Shown here piece by piece: positions 7,613-16,696 of a DNA stretch of 64,000 bases. Location: contig NZ_JAZARE010000005.1 of NCBI RefSeq assembly GCF_036231905.1, positions 1 through 64,000 of the forward strand, in the 5' to 3' direction. A model generated the notes under the pieces. That model searched no databases and had not been told where the DNA came from. It saw nothing but the letters and a program-made list of their open reading frames with translations. Source of the stretch: CAMLIZ01 sp036231905 (GTDB lineage Bacteria > Pseudomonadota > Gammaproteobacteria > Burkholderiales > Burkholderiaceae_C). A program made the translations under genes and the position numbers. Within the stretch, counting starts at the first letter, position 1. Each line of letters starts with the position of its first letter.

Positions 7613-9235
7613 ATGTCCATCGACCACCCCCGCCATCGTGCCGCCCACGGCGCGGCCGGCATCGCGGCCCTGGCGGCCCTTGCGGCCGCGCTCGCACTGG
7701 GCGGCTGCGCCTCCCCTGGCAGCGGCATGCCGGCCTGCGCAGACACCGGGCCGGGCGTGGCATGCACCGCCCAGGGTGCCGTGCGGGGCACGCCGGAGAA
7801 CGGCACGCTGGCGTTCAAGGGCATCCCGTATGCGGCGCCGCCCGTGGGCCCGCTGCGCTGGCAGCCACCGGCCGCCCCGGCGCGCTGGGAGGGCGTGCGC
7901 GACGGCAGCCGCTTCGGCGCCATCTGCCCCCAGCTGGTGGGCAAGGACGTGGTGGGCGAGGAGGATTGCCTGACGCTCAACGTCTGGACACCCGCCACGC
8001 CGCCTTCGCAGCCGCTGCCGGTGATGGTGTTCCTCACCGGCGGGGGCAACCACTCCTTCTCCGGCCAGGGTTCGCCGGGTTTTGGCGGCGTCAACTACAA
8101 CGGCCAGCTGCTCGTGCCGCAGGGCATGGTGTACGTCAGCTTCAACTACCGGCTGGGGGCGCTGGGCTTCCTGGCGCATGAGGCGCTGAGCGCCGAACGC
8201 AGCGACAAGGTCTCCGGCAACTACGGCAGCCAGGACCAGATCGCGATGCTGCGTTGGCTGCAGCGCAACATCGCCAACTTTGGCGGCGACCCGCAACGCA
8301 TCACCCTGTTCGGCACCTCGGCGGGCGGCGGCAACATCTGCGGCCTGATGACGACGCCGGCTGCACGGGGGCTGTTCCAGCGCGCGGCCATGCAGTCCAG
8401 CGTGCCCACCGGCTGCGAGCTGCCCACCCTGGCCGACGCCCAGCAGGGCACCGGCCGCCGCGTGGCCCAGGCGCTGGGCTGCGACCAGGGCGACACCGCC
8501 GCCTGCCTGCGTGGCAAGGCCACCGCGGACATCGTGCGGGCGGTGCCCGGCACCTTTGGCGTGCTGCCGCGGCTGTACGGCCCCAACGTGGACGGCCAGG
8601 TCTTCCCCGAGCAGCCGCTGGCCGCCATCGCCCGCGGCGCCCACACCCACATGCCGGTGATCGTGGGCAACACCACGCAGGAGACCATGCAGTTCGTGGG
8701 CGCGGTGGGCCCGGTCACCGATGCGGCCAGCTACGAGGCGGCGATCGGCAAGGTGTTCGGCCCCGCCGCGGTGCCCCGCGTGCTGGCCACCTACCCGGCC
8801 ACCGCCTATGCCACGCCGCGCGACGCGCTGGTGCAGCTGACCACCGACGCCCTTTTCACCTGCCAGAGCCGCCGGGTGGTGCGCACGCTCGCCCGCAACC
8901 AGGCCGAGCCGGTGTACCGCTACCTGTTTGCCCACACGCTGGACAACGACCCCGAGCAGAAGGCGCTGGGCGCGGTGCATACCATCGAGCATGCCTTCCT
9001 GTTCCCCTGGCAGGGCAAGTACCGCCCCACCGAAGCCGACCTGGCGGTGCAGCGCCTGATGGCCGAGCACTGGACCCGCTTCGCACGGGCCGGCAACCCG
9101 GGCGCGGCATGGCCGGTGGCCGAGCCGGGCGACAGGTTCCTGCGCATCGCGCCAGCTGCGGTGGCCCAGGCCGGCGATGCCGGCGCCCACTGCGACCTGT
9201 GGGATACCGTGCGCCTGCCGTGGCCGCACCTGTAG
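7613..9235 (+). CDS. Type-B carboxylesterase, predicted lipoprotein
   Basis: A 540-residue carboxylesterase/para-nitrobenzyl esterase family enzyme of the alpha/beta hydrolase fold. A hydrophobic leader ends in the lipobox LGGC (C32), so export and lipid anchoring are predicted. The family signature EDCLTLNVW is at 117-125; the nucleophile S236 sits in FGTSAGGG (usual form GESAGG), with probable acid E357 and His456 in GAVHTIEH. The oxyanion region FLTGGGNHSFSG departs from the common HGGGF form. The start is supported by GAGGAAGGGAAG just upstream. Substrates would be small carboxyl esters; the natural one is unknown. Confidence 0.88.
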   Translation: MSIDHPRHRAAHGAAGIAALAALAAALALGGCASPGSGMPACADTGPGVACTAQGAVRGTPENGTLAFKGIPYAAPPVGPLRWQPPAAPARWEGVRDGSRFGAICPQLVGKDVVGEEDCLTLNVWTPATPPSQPLPVMVFLTGGGNHSFSGQGSPGFGGVNYNGQLLVPQGMVYVSFNYRLGALGFLAHEALSAERSDKVSGNYGSQDQIAMLRWLQRNIANFGGDPQRITLFGTSAGGGNICGLMTTPAARGLFQRAAMQSSVPTGCELPTLADAQQGTGRRVAQALGCDQGDTAACLRGKATADIVRAVPGTFGVLPRLYGPNVDGQVFPEQPLAAIARGAHTHMPVIVGNTTQETMQFVGAVGPVTDAASYEAAIGKVFGPAAVPRVLATYPATAYATPRDALVQLTTDALFTCQSRRVVRTLARNQAEPVYRYLFAHTLDNDPEQKALGAVHTIEHAFLFPWQGKYRPTEADLAVQRLMAEHWTRFARAGNPGAAWPVAEPGDRFLRIAPAAVAQAGDAGAHCDLWDTVRLPWPHL

Positions 9236-9299
9236 CGTTTGTCGGCCCGCCGGGGAAGGCGCTACAGTGGTTCTCGACACCAAAAACGCACTCGCTGTC

Positions 9300-10508
9300 A
9301 TGCCCCATTCCACCGGTCCTTCACGCGCGCTGAGCCGGCGCGCCTTCCACGGTTCGCTGCTGGGCCTGGCCGCCCTGCCGTGGGCCGCACATGCGGCCAG
9401 CGGCAAGCCGGTGCTGCTGGGCATCGACGCTGAGTTCGGCCTGCAGAACAGCACCTCGGCCCAGGCGATCGAACTCGGTGTGCGCATCGCGGTGGACCAG
9501 ATCAATTCGGCTGGCGGCGTGCTGGGCGGCCGCCCGCTGGAGATCGTCACCAAGGACCACCGCTCCATCGCCGCGCGCGGCATCCGCAACATCGAGGAAT
9601 TTGCTGCCATGCCGGACCTGGTGGCCGTGATGGGTGGCCGCTTCAGCCCGGTGGTGATCGAGCAGCTGCCCATCCTCAAGCAGTCCAACATCCCGTTCCT
9701 GGCGGTGTGGTCCGCCGCCGACGTGATCGTGGACAACGGCAGCAAGCCCAACTACGCCTTCCGGCTGTCGCTGCGCGACAGCCTGGCCATGCCCTTCATG
9801 ATGGAACAGGCGAGCAAGCGCGGCATCCAGCGCGTGGGGCTGCTGCTCACCAACACCGCCTGGGGCCGCAGCAACCGCGCCGCGGTGGACAAGTACAGCG
9901 CCGCGCACAAGCTGCCCAAGGTGGTGGGCACCACCTGGTACAACTGGCAGGAACGCAGCCTGATCGACAAGTACAACAAGCTGCTGGAAGCCGACGCGCA
10001 GGCCGTGCTGCTGGTGGCCAACGACGACGAGGCGGCCACGCTCGTCAAGGAAATGGCCGCGCTGCCGAAGGACAAGCGCCTGCCCGTGCTGAGCCACTGG
10101 GGCGTGACCGGCGGGCGCTTGTTCAAGGAAGCCGGTGCGGCGCTGAAGGAGGTGGACTTCAGCGTTGTCCAGACCTTCAGCTTCTTCCGCGCCCGCCCTG
10201 CCGTGCTGGAGCCCTTCATGGCCACCGCGCGCAAGCTCGGCGTGCAGCGCATCGAGGACATCGAAAGCCCGGTGGGCGTGGCGCATGCCTACGACATGAC
10301 GCACATCCTCGCCAAGGCGATCCAGCTCGCCGGCACGACGGACCGTGCGGCGATCCGCGACGCGCTGGAGAAGGTGAAGCTGCACGACGGCCTGGTCAAG
10401 CGCTATGCGCCGCCCTTCACGCCAACGCGCCACGAGGCGCTGGGGCATGACGAACTGCTGATGGCCCGCTACCGCGAGGACGGGGTGATCATGCCCGTCC
10501 AAACATGA
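9300..10508 (+). CDS. Periplasmic ligand-binding protein, branched-chain amino acid ABC type (LivJ-like)
   Basis: A 402-residue type I periplasmic binding protein. The N-terminus has a twin-arginine-like motif (SRRAFHGSLLGLAAL) and an AHA cleavage region, so export, perhaps by Tat, is predicted. The mature start KPVLLGIDAEFGLQNSTSAQAIELGVRIAVDQIN is typical of the LivJ/UrtA family, with the usual GGVLGGRPLEIV. No permease or ATPase genes accompany it; the next gene is a membrane hybrid histidine kinase. That arrangement suggests the protein presents a ligand to the kinase rather than to a transporter, an inference by analogy with LuxP/LuxQ. The start is the first ATG ahead of the signal sequence. 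Confidence 0.82.
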   Translation: MPHSTGPSRALSRRAFHGSLLGLAALPWAAHAASGKPVLLGIDAEFGLQNSTSAQAIELGVRIAVDQINSAGGVLGGRPLEIVTKDHRSIAARGIRNIEEFAAMPDLVAVMGGRFSPVVIEQLPILKQSNIPFLAVWSAADVIVDNGSKPNYAFRLSLRDSLAMPFMMEQASKRGIQRVGLLLTNTAWGRSNRAAVDKYSAAHKLPKVVGTTWYNWQERSLIDKYNKLLEADAQAVLLVANDDEAATLVKEMAALPKDKRLPVLSHWGVTGGRLFKEAGAALKEVDFSVVQTFSFFRARPAVLEPFMATARKLGVQRIEDIESPVGVAHAYDMTHILAKAIQLAGTTDRAAIRDALEKVKLHDGLVKRYAPPFTPTRHEALGHDELLMARYREDGVIMPVQT

Positions 10509-10524
10509 CATGACGCCCACGCGC

Positions 10525-10615
10525 TCACGTCGTTCGCTGCCCCCATGGGCCTCGAAGAGGGCCGCCTTCGTGTCCCTGGGGGCGCGTCAGCGCCTTCGGG
10601 CGGCCGGGCGCCGCT
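10525..10615. repeat. Hairpin-rich intergenic repeat element
   Basis: The 110 bases between the binding protein and the hybrid kinase form imperfect hairpins (GCCCCCATGGG facing CCCTGGGGGC; CGCGTCAGCGC; CGGGCGGCCGGGCGCC). The composition resembles the multicopy intergenic elements of Comamonadaceae. Its copy number elsewhere cannot be judged from this window. Confidence 0.4.
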
Positions 10616-10618
10616 GAC

Positions 10619-12748
10619 ATGAACGGCAGTCGCTGGCTGCCCGCCAGCCTGGCACGGCGTTTTGCGCTGGCGTCAGCCGGCCTGGCCGCGGTGGCGCTGC
10701 TGCTCACCTCCCTGGCCTCCTGGTGGCTGATCAACCAGCAGCATGACCGGGCGCTGCAGGAGCTGGCCTCGCGCGAGCAGCAGTTCCGGGCGGCCGCGGT
10801 GGGCAGCGACCTGAAGGCGCTGGCCGCGCGCATGGCGGAGATCGCCGGCAGCACCATCCTGGCCACCGGGCTGGTGGACAGCGCCGGCCGGGAAACCTAC
10901 CTCGGGCCCTTCCTCAGCGGCATCCGCCAGATCAACGGCATCCCGGTGCAGGTGATGTTCACCGATTTCCAGGGCAAGGAGATCGCCAGCAACGGCGGCG
11001 CACGTTTCAGCCCCGCGCAGCGGGCCTGGCTGCGGCAGAAGCTGGACCAGGGCCGCCCCACTGCGGAGATCTTCCCCACGCCGCTGGGCGGCGAGCTGGT
11101 GGCGCTGGAGCCGATGACCTACGCGCGCACCAGCTCGCCCGAGGGTGCGGTGCTCTACAAGGTGGCCCTGCGCGACCTGAACGTGGGGCCGTCGATGCGG
11201 CTGGAATGGGGCGTGGCCAAAACCGGCACCGATGCCGACGCTGCCGAGGTGCCGGGCCCTGCCGCCTTCGAGCACCTGCACTTCCGGGTGACCGGCAACG
11301 ACTGGCGCGGCGTGGGCGCGGTGAAGCTGGAGCTGCCCTACCTGCACATCATGCTGATCACGCTGTCGCTGTTCAGCCTGGTGGTGCTGGCCGGCACGCG
11401 GCTGGCGCGGCTGCTCACCGGCGACCTGCAGCGGCTGGAGGGTTTTGCCCGCCGGGTGCTGGGCAGCGGCCTGGGCAGCGAGCGCGCGTCCGAAGGCGGC
11501 AGTGCCGAGGTGGCCGGCCTGGCGCGCTCGATCAACGACATGCTGGACCGGCTGAACGAACAGCATTCCACCCTGCTGCGCGAGCGCGAGAAGCTCACCC
11601 GCCTGACCGAGGCGCTGCAGGCCGCCGACCGCAAGAAGGATGATTTCCTCGCGATGCTGGGCCATGAGCTGCGCAACCCGCTGGCACCCATCAGCGCCGG
11701 GGCGCAGCTGCTGTGCAAGATCCCCGGCACCGATCCGCGCGTGCTGCGCACCAGCGAGGTCATCGCACGCCAGGTGGCGCAGATGACCAAGATCGTGAGC
11801 GACCTGCTGGACGTGTCGCGTGTCACCCGGGGCCTGATCGCGCTGGACAAGGCCGATGTGGACGTCGGCATGATCCTCACGGCCGCGGTGGAGCAGGTGC
11901 GCCCGCTGATCGAGGCGCGGCGCCACACGCTCACCGTGTCCATGCCGCCGGACGCGGTGCATGTGCAGGCCGACGCCGCCCGCCTGGTGCAGGTGATGAG
12001 CAACCTGCTCACCAACGCCGCCAAGTACACCGAAGACGGCGGCCGCATCCAGGTGACGCTGGAGGCCAGCGCCAACGAGGTGACGGTGCGCGTGAAGGAC
12101 AACGGCGTGGGCATCTCGCCGCAGCTGATGCCCGACGTGTTCGAACTCTTCACCCAGGGCTCCCGCTCGGCCGACCGCAGCCAGGGCGGCCTGGGCCTCG
12201 GGCTGGCGCTGGTGAAGCACCTGGTGGAGCTGCACGGCGGCCGGGTGGAAGCCGCCAGCGACGGCCCGGGCTGCGGCTCCACCTTCACCGTGCACCTGCC
12301 ACGATCGGCCACACCGCAACCCCGCGAGCTGCTGCCCGAGCTTGAAGCCAACGCGGCCCGCGGCGGGCTGCAGATGCTGGTGGTGGACGACAACGTGGAC
12401 GCGGCCGAAACCCTGGCGCAGTGGCTGTCGCTCGAGGGGCATGCCGTGCTGCTGGCGCACGACGGCCCTTCGGCGCTGGCGCTGGTGCAGCGCCATGGCG
12501 TGATGCTGGATGCCGCCATCCTGGACATCGGGCTGCCCGGCATGGACGGCTGGGAGCTCGCGCGCCGCCTGCGCCAGACCGAGCAGGCGGCTCATGCCAT
12601 GCTGGTGGCGCTCACCGGCTACGGCCAGAGCGCGGACCGCGAACGCTCGGCCGCCGCCGGCATCGACCACCACCTGGTGAAGCCGGCCGATCCCGAACTG
12701 CTGCGCACGGTGCTCAAGCAGGCCGCGCGCGCGCCGGAGCAGGTGTAG
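10619..12748 (+). CDS. Hybrid sensor histidine kinase/response regulator
   Basis: A 709-residue inner-membrane hybrid kinase. Order of parts: membrane helix at about 20-40; periplasmic sensor region to about 235; second helix (LPYLHIMLITLSLFSLVVLAG); HAMP; HisKA with MLGHELRNPLAPIS (H349); HATPase with NLLTNAAKYTEDGG, DNGVGIS and GLGLALVKHL; and a C-terminal receiver with D636 in ILDIGLPGMDGW and LVKPADPE. It follows the LivJ-like protein on the same strand and probably forms a receptor unit with it. No separate output regulator is encoded nearby, so the downstream target is unknown. Confidence 0.88.
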   Translation: MNGSRWLPASLARRFALASAGLAAVALLLTSLASWWLINQQHDRALQELASREQQFRAAAVGSDLKALAARMAEIAGSTILATGLVDSAGRETYLGPFLSGIRQINGIPVQVMFTDFQGKEIASNGGARFSPAQRAWLRQKLDQGRPTAEIFPTPLGGELVALEPMTYARTSSPEGAVLYKVALRDLNVGPSMRLEWGVAKTGTDADAAEVPGPAAFEHLHFRVTGNDWRGVGAVKLELPYLHIMLITLSLFSLVVLAGTRLARLLTGDLQRLEGFARRVLGSGLGSERASEGGSAEVAGLARSINDMLDRLNEQHSTLLREREKLTRLTEALQAADRKKDDFLAMLGHELRNPLAPISAGAQLLCKIPGTDPRVLRTSEVIARQVAQMTKIVSDLLDVSRVTRGLIALDKADVDVGMILTAAVEQVRPLIEARRHTLTVSMPPDAVHVQADAARLVQVMSNLLTNAAKYTEDGGRIQVTLEASANEVTVRVKDNGVGISPQLMPDVFELFTQGSRSADRSQGGLGLGLALVKHLVELHGGRVEAASDGPGCGSTFTVHLPRSATPQPRELLPELEANAARGGLQMLVVDDNVDAAETLAQWLSLEGHAVLLAHDGPSALALVQRHGVMLDAAILDIGLPGMDGWELARRLRQTEQAAHAMLVALTGYGQSADRERSAAAGIDHHLVKPADPELLRTVLKQAARAPEQV

Positions 12749-12757
12749 GCCGAGAGC

Positions 12758-13516
12758 TCAGGGCCAGGACGTTTCGCGCATCGGCAGCACCATCACTTCC
12801 GGGATCACCGTTTCTTCCGGCTGCTGCAGCACGAACTTCACGGCGCGGGCCACGTTCTTCGGGTCCTGCAGCACGTTGGGGTCGATGTCGGGGAAGCGGT
12901 CGAGCAGGAAGGGCGTGCGCATGCCGCCGGCCACGATGGCCGACACCTTGATGCCCTGCGGCCGCAGCTCCGCATGCAGCGCATGCGACAGGCCGAGCAG
13001 GCCCCACTTGGTGGCGTGGTAGGCCGCCGCGTTGGGCCAGGCGCGCTTGGACGCCGTGGAGGCGATGTTCACGATGTGGCCCCCGCCGCCCTGCGCGTTC
13101 TTCGGGCCCATGGCCGCGACCGCGTGCTTGGCCATCAGGAAGGGGCCGGTGAGGTTGGTGCGCACCACGCGCTCCCACGCGTCGCCGGAAAGTTCGCTGA
13201 TCGGCACGGTGATGTCGATGGCGGCGTTGTTCACCAGCACGTCGAGCCGGCCGAAACGCTCACGCACCTGGGCGATGGCGCGCTGCACCTGGGCTTCGTC
13301 GCCCACGTCCAGCGCCAGCGGCATGGCCTCCACGCCGCGCTCCACCAACGTGGAGGCGCACTGCTCGGCGCGGTCGCCCGCCAGGTCGGCGATCACCAGG
13401 CGCGCGCCCTCCTCGCCCAGGCTTTCGGCAATGGCGGCGCCCAGCCCGCGCGAGCCGCCGGTGATGATGATGGTCTTGCCCTTCAGCGCGTATTGGCCGT
13501 CGGCGGTGCTTTGCAT
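12758..13516 (-). CDS. SDR family oxidoreductase
   Basis: A 252-residue classical short-chain dehydrogenase/reductase: cofactor motif TGGSRGLGAAIAESL near residue 18, the D62-region aspartate, VNNAAI, catalytic Ser in the INISS-equivalent VNIASTASK, and YHATK for the Tyr/Lys pair. These enzymes oxidise or reduce alcohols/ketones with NAD(P)H; the substrate is not evident. The start has GAGGGACATCAC upstream. It lies 47 bases downstream of a DJ-1 family gene on the same strand, so the two are probably co-transcribed. Confidence 0.88.
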   Translation of the reverse strand: MQSTADGQYALKGKTIIITGGSRGLGAAIAESLGEEGARLVIADLAGDRAEQCASTLVERGVEAMPLALDVGDEAQVQRAIAQVRERFGRLDVLVNNAAIDITVPISELSGDAWERVVRTNLTGPFLMAKHAVAAMGPKNAQGGGGHIVNIASTASKRAWPNAAAYHATKWGLLGLSHALHAELRPQGIKVSAIVAGGMRTPFLLDRFPDIDPNVLQDPKNVARAVKFVLQQPEETVIPEVMVLPMRETSWP

Positions 13517-13563
13517 GTGATGTCCCTCGAAGACAAGGTGGATGAAAGGTGTGAATGGCCTTC

Positions 13564-14283
13564 TCAGGCCGCAGCGGACTGCTGCAGCCTGGCGAAGTGT
13601 TCGGAGCGGCCGGTCCTGTACAGCGCGTACCAGGCCTCCAGCGCCTCGTCGCTGTAGATGCCCAGCGCACGGAAGATCTCGCGCGCGAACTCCAGCGGCG
13701 CCATGCCGCCGGCGGTGATCAGCCCGCCATCGTTGAAGGCGGGCTCATCCTCGTAGCGGTCGCTGCCGCCGTAGTGCGTGCCTTTCAGGTACGCCAGCGC
13801 ATTGCTGGTGTGGCGGCGCTCGTCCAGCACCCCCAGGCGTGCCAGGCCGGCAGTGGCGCCGCAGATGGCGGCCACCGGCACACCCGCCTGCAGGAACTGT
13901 TCGCCCTTGCGGGCGGCGGCCAGGTGCTCGCCCTGGTCCCAGCCCGGCCCGCCGGGCAGGATGAGCATGGCGCTGTGTGCGGGCTGCAGATCTGCCAGCG
14001 CCAGGTGCGGCTGCACTTGCAGGCCGCCCATGGACTGCACCGCCGCGGTGGTGTCGCCCACGGTCCGCACGCGCCAGCGCCCGGGCTCGCGCTGGAACGC
14101 CGGGCTGTGGATGCCCGCCACCGCGAACGCAGGCTCCCAGTCGGCAAAACCGTCGAAGACGTACAGGTGCACCGTGCGCACGGGCGGCGCGGCGTGGGAG
14201 GCACGGGAGGCAGAAGAGGCGGACACGGTGGGCAAGGCGGAAGTGCTGCTTGGGCGTTGGCAGCCACCATGCCCAGGCTTCAT
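13564..14283 (-). CDS. DJ-1/PfpI family protein
   Basis: A 239-residue class I glutamine-amidotransferase-like protein of the DJ-1/PfpI superfamily. The nucleophile elbow AAICGATAGLARLG carries C141, and an acidic residue (D49/E50) sits in the usual partner position in FDGFADWEPAFAVAGI. The core begins at about residue 36 (VRTVHLYVFDGF). The 35 residues before it are Ser/Pro-rich, so a GTG start at 14181 is an alternative to the ATG at 14283. Family members include chaperones, glyoxalases and isonitrile hydratase; the exact activity is open. It is divergent from hipBA and shares its 79-base promoter region. Confidence 0.8.
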   Translation of the reverse strand: MKPGHGGCQRPSSTSALPTVSASSASRASHAAPPVRTVHLYVFDGFADWEPAFAVAGIHSPAFQREPGRWRVRTVGDTTAAVQSMGGLQVQPHLALADLQPAHSAMLILPGGPGWDQGEHLAAARKGEQFLQAGVPVAAICGATAGLARLGVLDERRHTSNALAYLKGTHYGGSDRYEDEPAFNDGGLITAGGMAPLEFAREIFRALGIYSDEALEAWYALYRTGRSEHFARLQQSAAA

Positions 14284-14310
14284 GCCTTGTGGCGCATGTC
14301 TACAACTTAT

Positions 14311-14350
14311 TCCTTATCAAGGATTTATTGCATACATTCCTTTCGAGGCA
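14311..14350. promoter_or_regulatory. Candidate HipB operators in the hipBA / DJ-1 intergenic region
   Basis: This AT-rich stretch, unusual for the window, contains a perfect inverted repeat TCCTT-ATC-AAGGA at 14311-14323 and a related imperfect copy TCCTTTCGAGGCA at 14338-14350, 27 bases downstream. Type II HipB antitoxins repress their own promoter by binding inverted repeats of this kind (TATCC-N8-GGATA in Escherichia coli). Because the region is shared, the DJ-1 gene could also be affected. Function is inferred. Confidence 0.5.
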
Positions 14351-14362
14351 TATATTGCAGCC

Positions 14363-14611
14363 ATGGACTACGCCATCCAATCGCCTGCCCAGCTGTCCAG
14401 CCATCTGCGTTCGCTGCGCAAGGCCAAGGGCCTGAGCCAGCAGCAGCTCGGCGCCCTGCTGGGCGTGGGCCAGAGCCGCATCGCCCGCATCGAGAACCAG
14501 CCGGGCTCGGTGAGCGTGGACCAGTTCCTCGCCGTGCTGGGCGCCCTGCGCGTGCAGATGGTGCTGCGCGCGATGAGCGCCGCCGAGCTGCCCAACGACG
14601 ACGCCTGGTGA
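14363..14611 (+). CDS. hipB: HipB-type antitoxin, XRE-family helix-turn-helix
   Basis: An 82-residue DNA-binding protein: an XRE helix-turn-helix at about 12-66 with GLSQQQLGALLGVGQSRIARIE. It ends in a C-terminal tryptophan (NDDAW), as does E. coli HipB, whose terminal Trp belongs to the degradation tail. It lies four bases before the hipA toxin gene. As in known hipBA loci it should neutralise HipA and repress the operon, probably through the inverted repeats at 14311-14350. The ATG at 14363 is the first start after the AT-rich promoter. Confidence 0.9.
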   Translation: MDYAIQSPAQLSSHLRSLRKAKGLSQQQLGALLGVGQSRIARIENQPGSVSVDQFLAVLGALRVQMVLRAMSAAELPNDDAW

Positions 14612-14615
14612 GGCC

Positions 14616-15980
14616 GTGGCCGAGCTGCACGTCTGGATGAATGGCGCACGCGTGGGCGTGTGGTTCGCGCTGCGCACCGGCACACCCGCCTTCCGCTACG
14701 ACGCCGACTGGGTGCGCGCACCGCAGGCGCGTGCGCTGTCGCTGTCGCTGCCGATCACCGCCCACCTGGAACACCGGGGCGCCGCGGTGGCCCACTACTT
14801 CGACAACCTGCTGCCCGACAGCCGGGACATCCGGCGCCGCCTGGGCGCGCGCTTCCGTGCCCGCTCCACCGATGCCTTCGACCTGCTGAGCGCGATCGGG
14901 CGGGATTGCGTGGGCGCGGTGCAACTGCTGCCGCCCGGGGCGCAGCCGCAGGGCTGGAACCGCGTCCACAGCGAGCCGCTCACCGCCGAGCAGGTGGCGC
15001 GCACGCTGGCCAACGTGACCAGCGACACGCCGCTCGGCCGCGACACCGACGACGATGCAGGGTTCCGCATCTCGATCGCCGGCGCACAGGAAAAGACCGC
15101 GCTGCTGAAGATCGGCAACAGCTGGCACCGGCCGCTGGGCGCCACGCCCACCACCCACATCCTCAAGCTGCCGCTCGGCCTGGTGGGCAACCTGCGCGCG
15201 GACATGAGCGACTCGGTGGAAAACGAATGGCTGTGCGCGCAGCTCATGGCCGAGTTCGGCATCCCGATGGCCGGCACGGAGATGGCGCAGTTTGGCGCGC
15301 AGAAGGTGCTGGTGGTGCAGCGCTTCGACCGCCGCTGGCAGGGCGCGGAGCCCCAAGCGGCCAGCAAGGCGCGCTTCAAGCCGCCCGCCGATGCCTGGAT
15401 CGCGCGCCTGCCGCAGGAAGACTTCTGCCAGGCGCTCGGCGTGGCACCGCAGCACAAGTACGAGTCCGATGGCGGCCCCTCGATGCACGAGTGCCTGCGC
15501 GTGCTGGGCGCCAGCGCACGCGGCGAGGCGGATGGCGCCACCTTCGCGCTGGCCCAGTTCGCGTTCTGGCTGCTGGCCGCCACCGACGGCCACGCCAAGA
15601 ACTTCTCGATCCGGCACCGGCGCGGCGGCGCTTTCGAGCTCACACCCTTGTACGACGTGCTCTCGGCCTGGCCCATCATCGGCAGCGGCGCCAACCAGCT
15701 GCCCTATGAAAAAGCCCGGCTGGCGATGGCACTGCGCGCCACCAACGCGCACTACCGCCTGCGCGACATGCAGGCGCGACACTGGCAGCGCCTGGCTGCC
15801 AGCTGCGGGCCGGCCACCTGGGGCCGCATGCTCGAGATGGCGCAGTCGGTGGAGGCGGTGTTCGCGCGCGTGGAAAGCCGGGTGCCGCCCGGTTTTCCGG
15901 CCCGCACCTGGGACGCCGTGCAGGCGGGCGCCGTCCGGCATGCGCAATCGTTCCTGCGCATGGCCGAAGGTTCGCAATAG
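14616..15980 (+). CDS. hipA: HipA-type serine/threonine kinase toxin
   Basis: A 454-residue HipA kinase very close in motif content to E. coli HipA. The loop FRISIAGAQEKTALL holds the equivalent of the autophosphorylated Ser150 (here S153); AATDGHAKNFS holds catalytic D324, and LYDVLSA the metal-binding D347. Family members phosphorylate glutamyl-tRNA synthetase and induce persistence. A stretch of about 20 residues (about 241-262) between FDRRW and RLPQED looks like an insertion relative to E. coli. The start is GTG at 14616, giving a four-base gap from hipB. All key residues are present, so an active toxin is expected. Confidence 0.95.
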   Translation: MAELHVWMNGARVGVWFALRTGTPAFRYDADWVRAPQARALSLSLPITAHLEHRGAAVAHYFDNLLPDSRDIRRRLGARFRARSTDAFDLLSAIGRDCVGAVQLLPPGAQPQGWNRVHSEPLTAEQVARTLANVTSDTPLGRDTDDDAGFRISIAGAQEKTALLKIGNSWHRPLGATPTTHILKLPLGLVGNLRADMSDSVENEWLCAQLMAEFGIPMAGTEMAQFGAQKVLVVQRFDRRWQGAEPQAASKARFKPPADAWIARLPQEDFCQALGVAPQHKYESDGGPSMHECLRVLGASARGEADGATFALAQFAFWLLAATDGHAKNFSIRHRRGGAFELTPLYDVLSAWPIIGSGANQLPYEKARLAMALRATNAHYRLRDMQARHWQRLAASCGPATWGRMLEMAQSVEAVFARVESRVPPGFPARTWDAVQAGAVRHAQSFLRMAEGSQ

Positions 15981-16078
15981 CGGCGCCCCCTCGGCCCTTC
16001 TCCGGCGATCGTGCCGGGCCGGCGCTTCCTAGACTTCAGGGCCCCTCCTCCTTGAAGTCCAACCGCAGTGCCGGCGCC

Positions 16079-16696
16079 ATGTTGTCCACCGAACTTTTTG
16101 TGCATGCCACCGGCCTGGCCGCGCTTGCCGTCAACGTGCTGAGCCTGCTGTGCCGATGTGACATGACGCTGCGCCGCCGCAGCATGTTCGCCGGCTGCCT
16201 GTGGACCCTGAACCATGTGCTGCTGGGCGCCCACTCGGCGGCCGCCCTCACCGTGGTGAGCATCAGCCGCACCGCCACCTCGGCCACCACGCTGGACGGC
16301 AGCCGTGTCGCCCGGCGCAACATCTTCCTCGTCTTCATCGGCATCACGCTCGCGGTATCAGCCGCCACCTGGGGCGGCTGGGCGAGCGCGGTGACGCTGC
16401 TGGCCGCGATCATGTCCACCTACGCGATGTTCTACATGCGCGGCGCACGGCTGCGGCTGTCCATGCTGGCCGGCTCGCTGCTGTGGATGGTGAACGCCTG
16501 GCAGTACGGCTCCTGGGAACAGATGGCGGCCAATCTGCTGACCGCCTGCGCGGCCGTGTATGGGGCGTGGACGCTGCGCGGCGTGGACGCTTCCAACGAT
16601 GCGGGCAAGGCACGCGGCGGCCCGGCAGCGACCGCCCTGCAGCGCCAGGCGCCCCTGGCCGCTACTTCGCCTTCGGCCGGCCGTAGGTGGCGGTGA
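16079..16696 (+). CDS. YgjV-family inner-membrane protein
   Basis: A protein of about 205 residues with five or six hydrophobic helices, resembling the YgjV family of small inner-membrane proteins of unknown function (LWTLNHVLLGAHSAA and MVNAWQYGSWEQMAANLL are typical stretches). The last 40 residues are hydrophilic. The ATG at 16079 is preferred to an upstream TTG because the conserved helix begins immediately after it. The end overlaps the convergent PEBP gene by 35 bases. No function can be assigned. Confidence 0.7.
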   Translation: MLSTELFVHATGLAALAVNVLSLLCRCDMTLRRRSMFAGCLWTLNHVLLGAHSAAALTVVSISRTATSATTLDGSRVARRNIFLVFIGITLAVSAATWGGWASAVTLLAAIMSTYAMFYMRGARLRLSMLAGSLLWMVNAWQYGSWEQMAANLLTACAAVYGAWTLRGVDASNDAGKARGGPAATALQRQAPLAATSPSAGRRWR

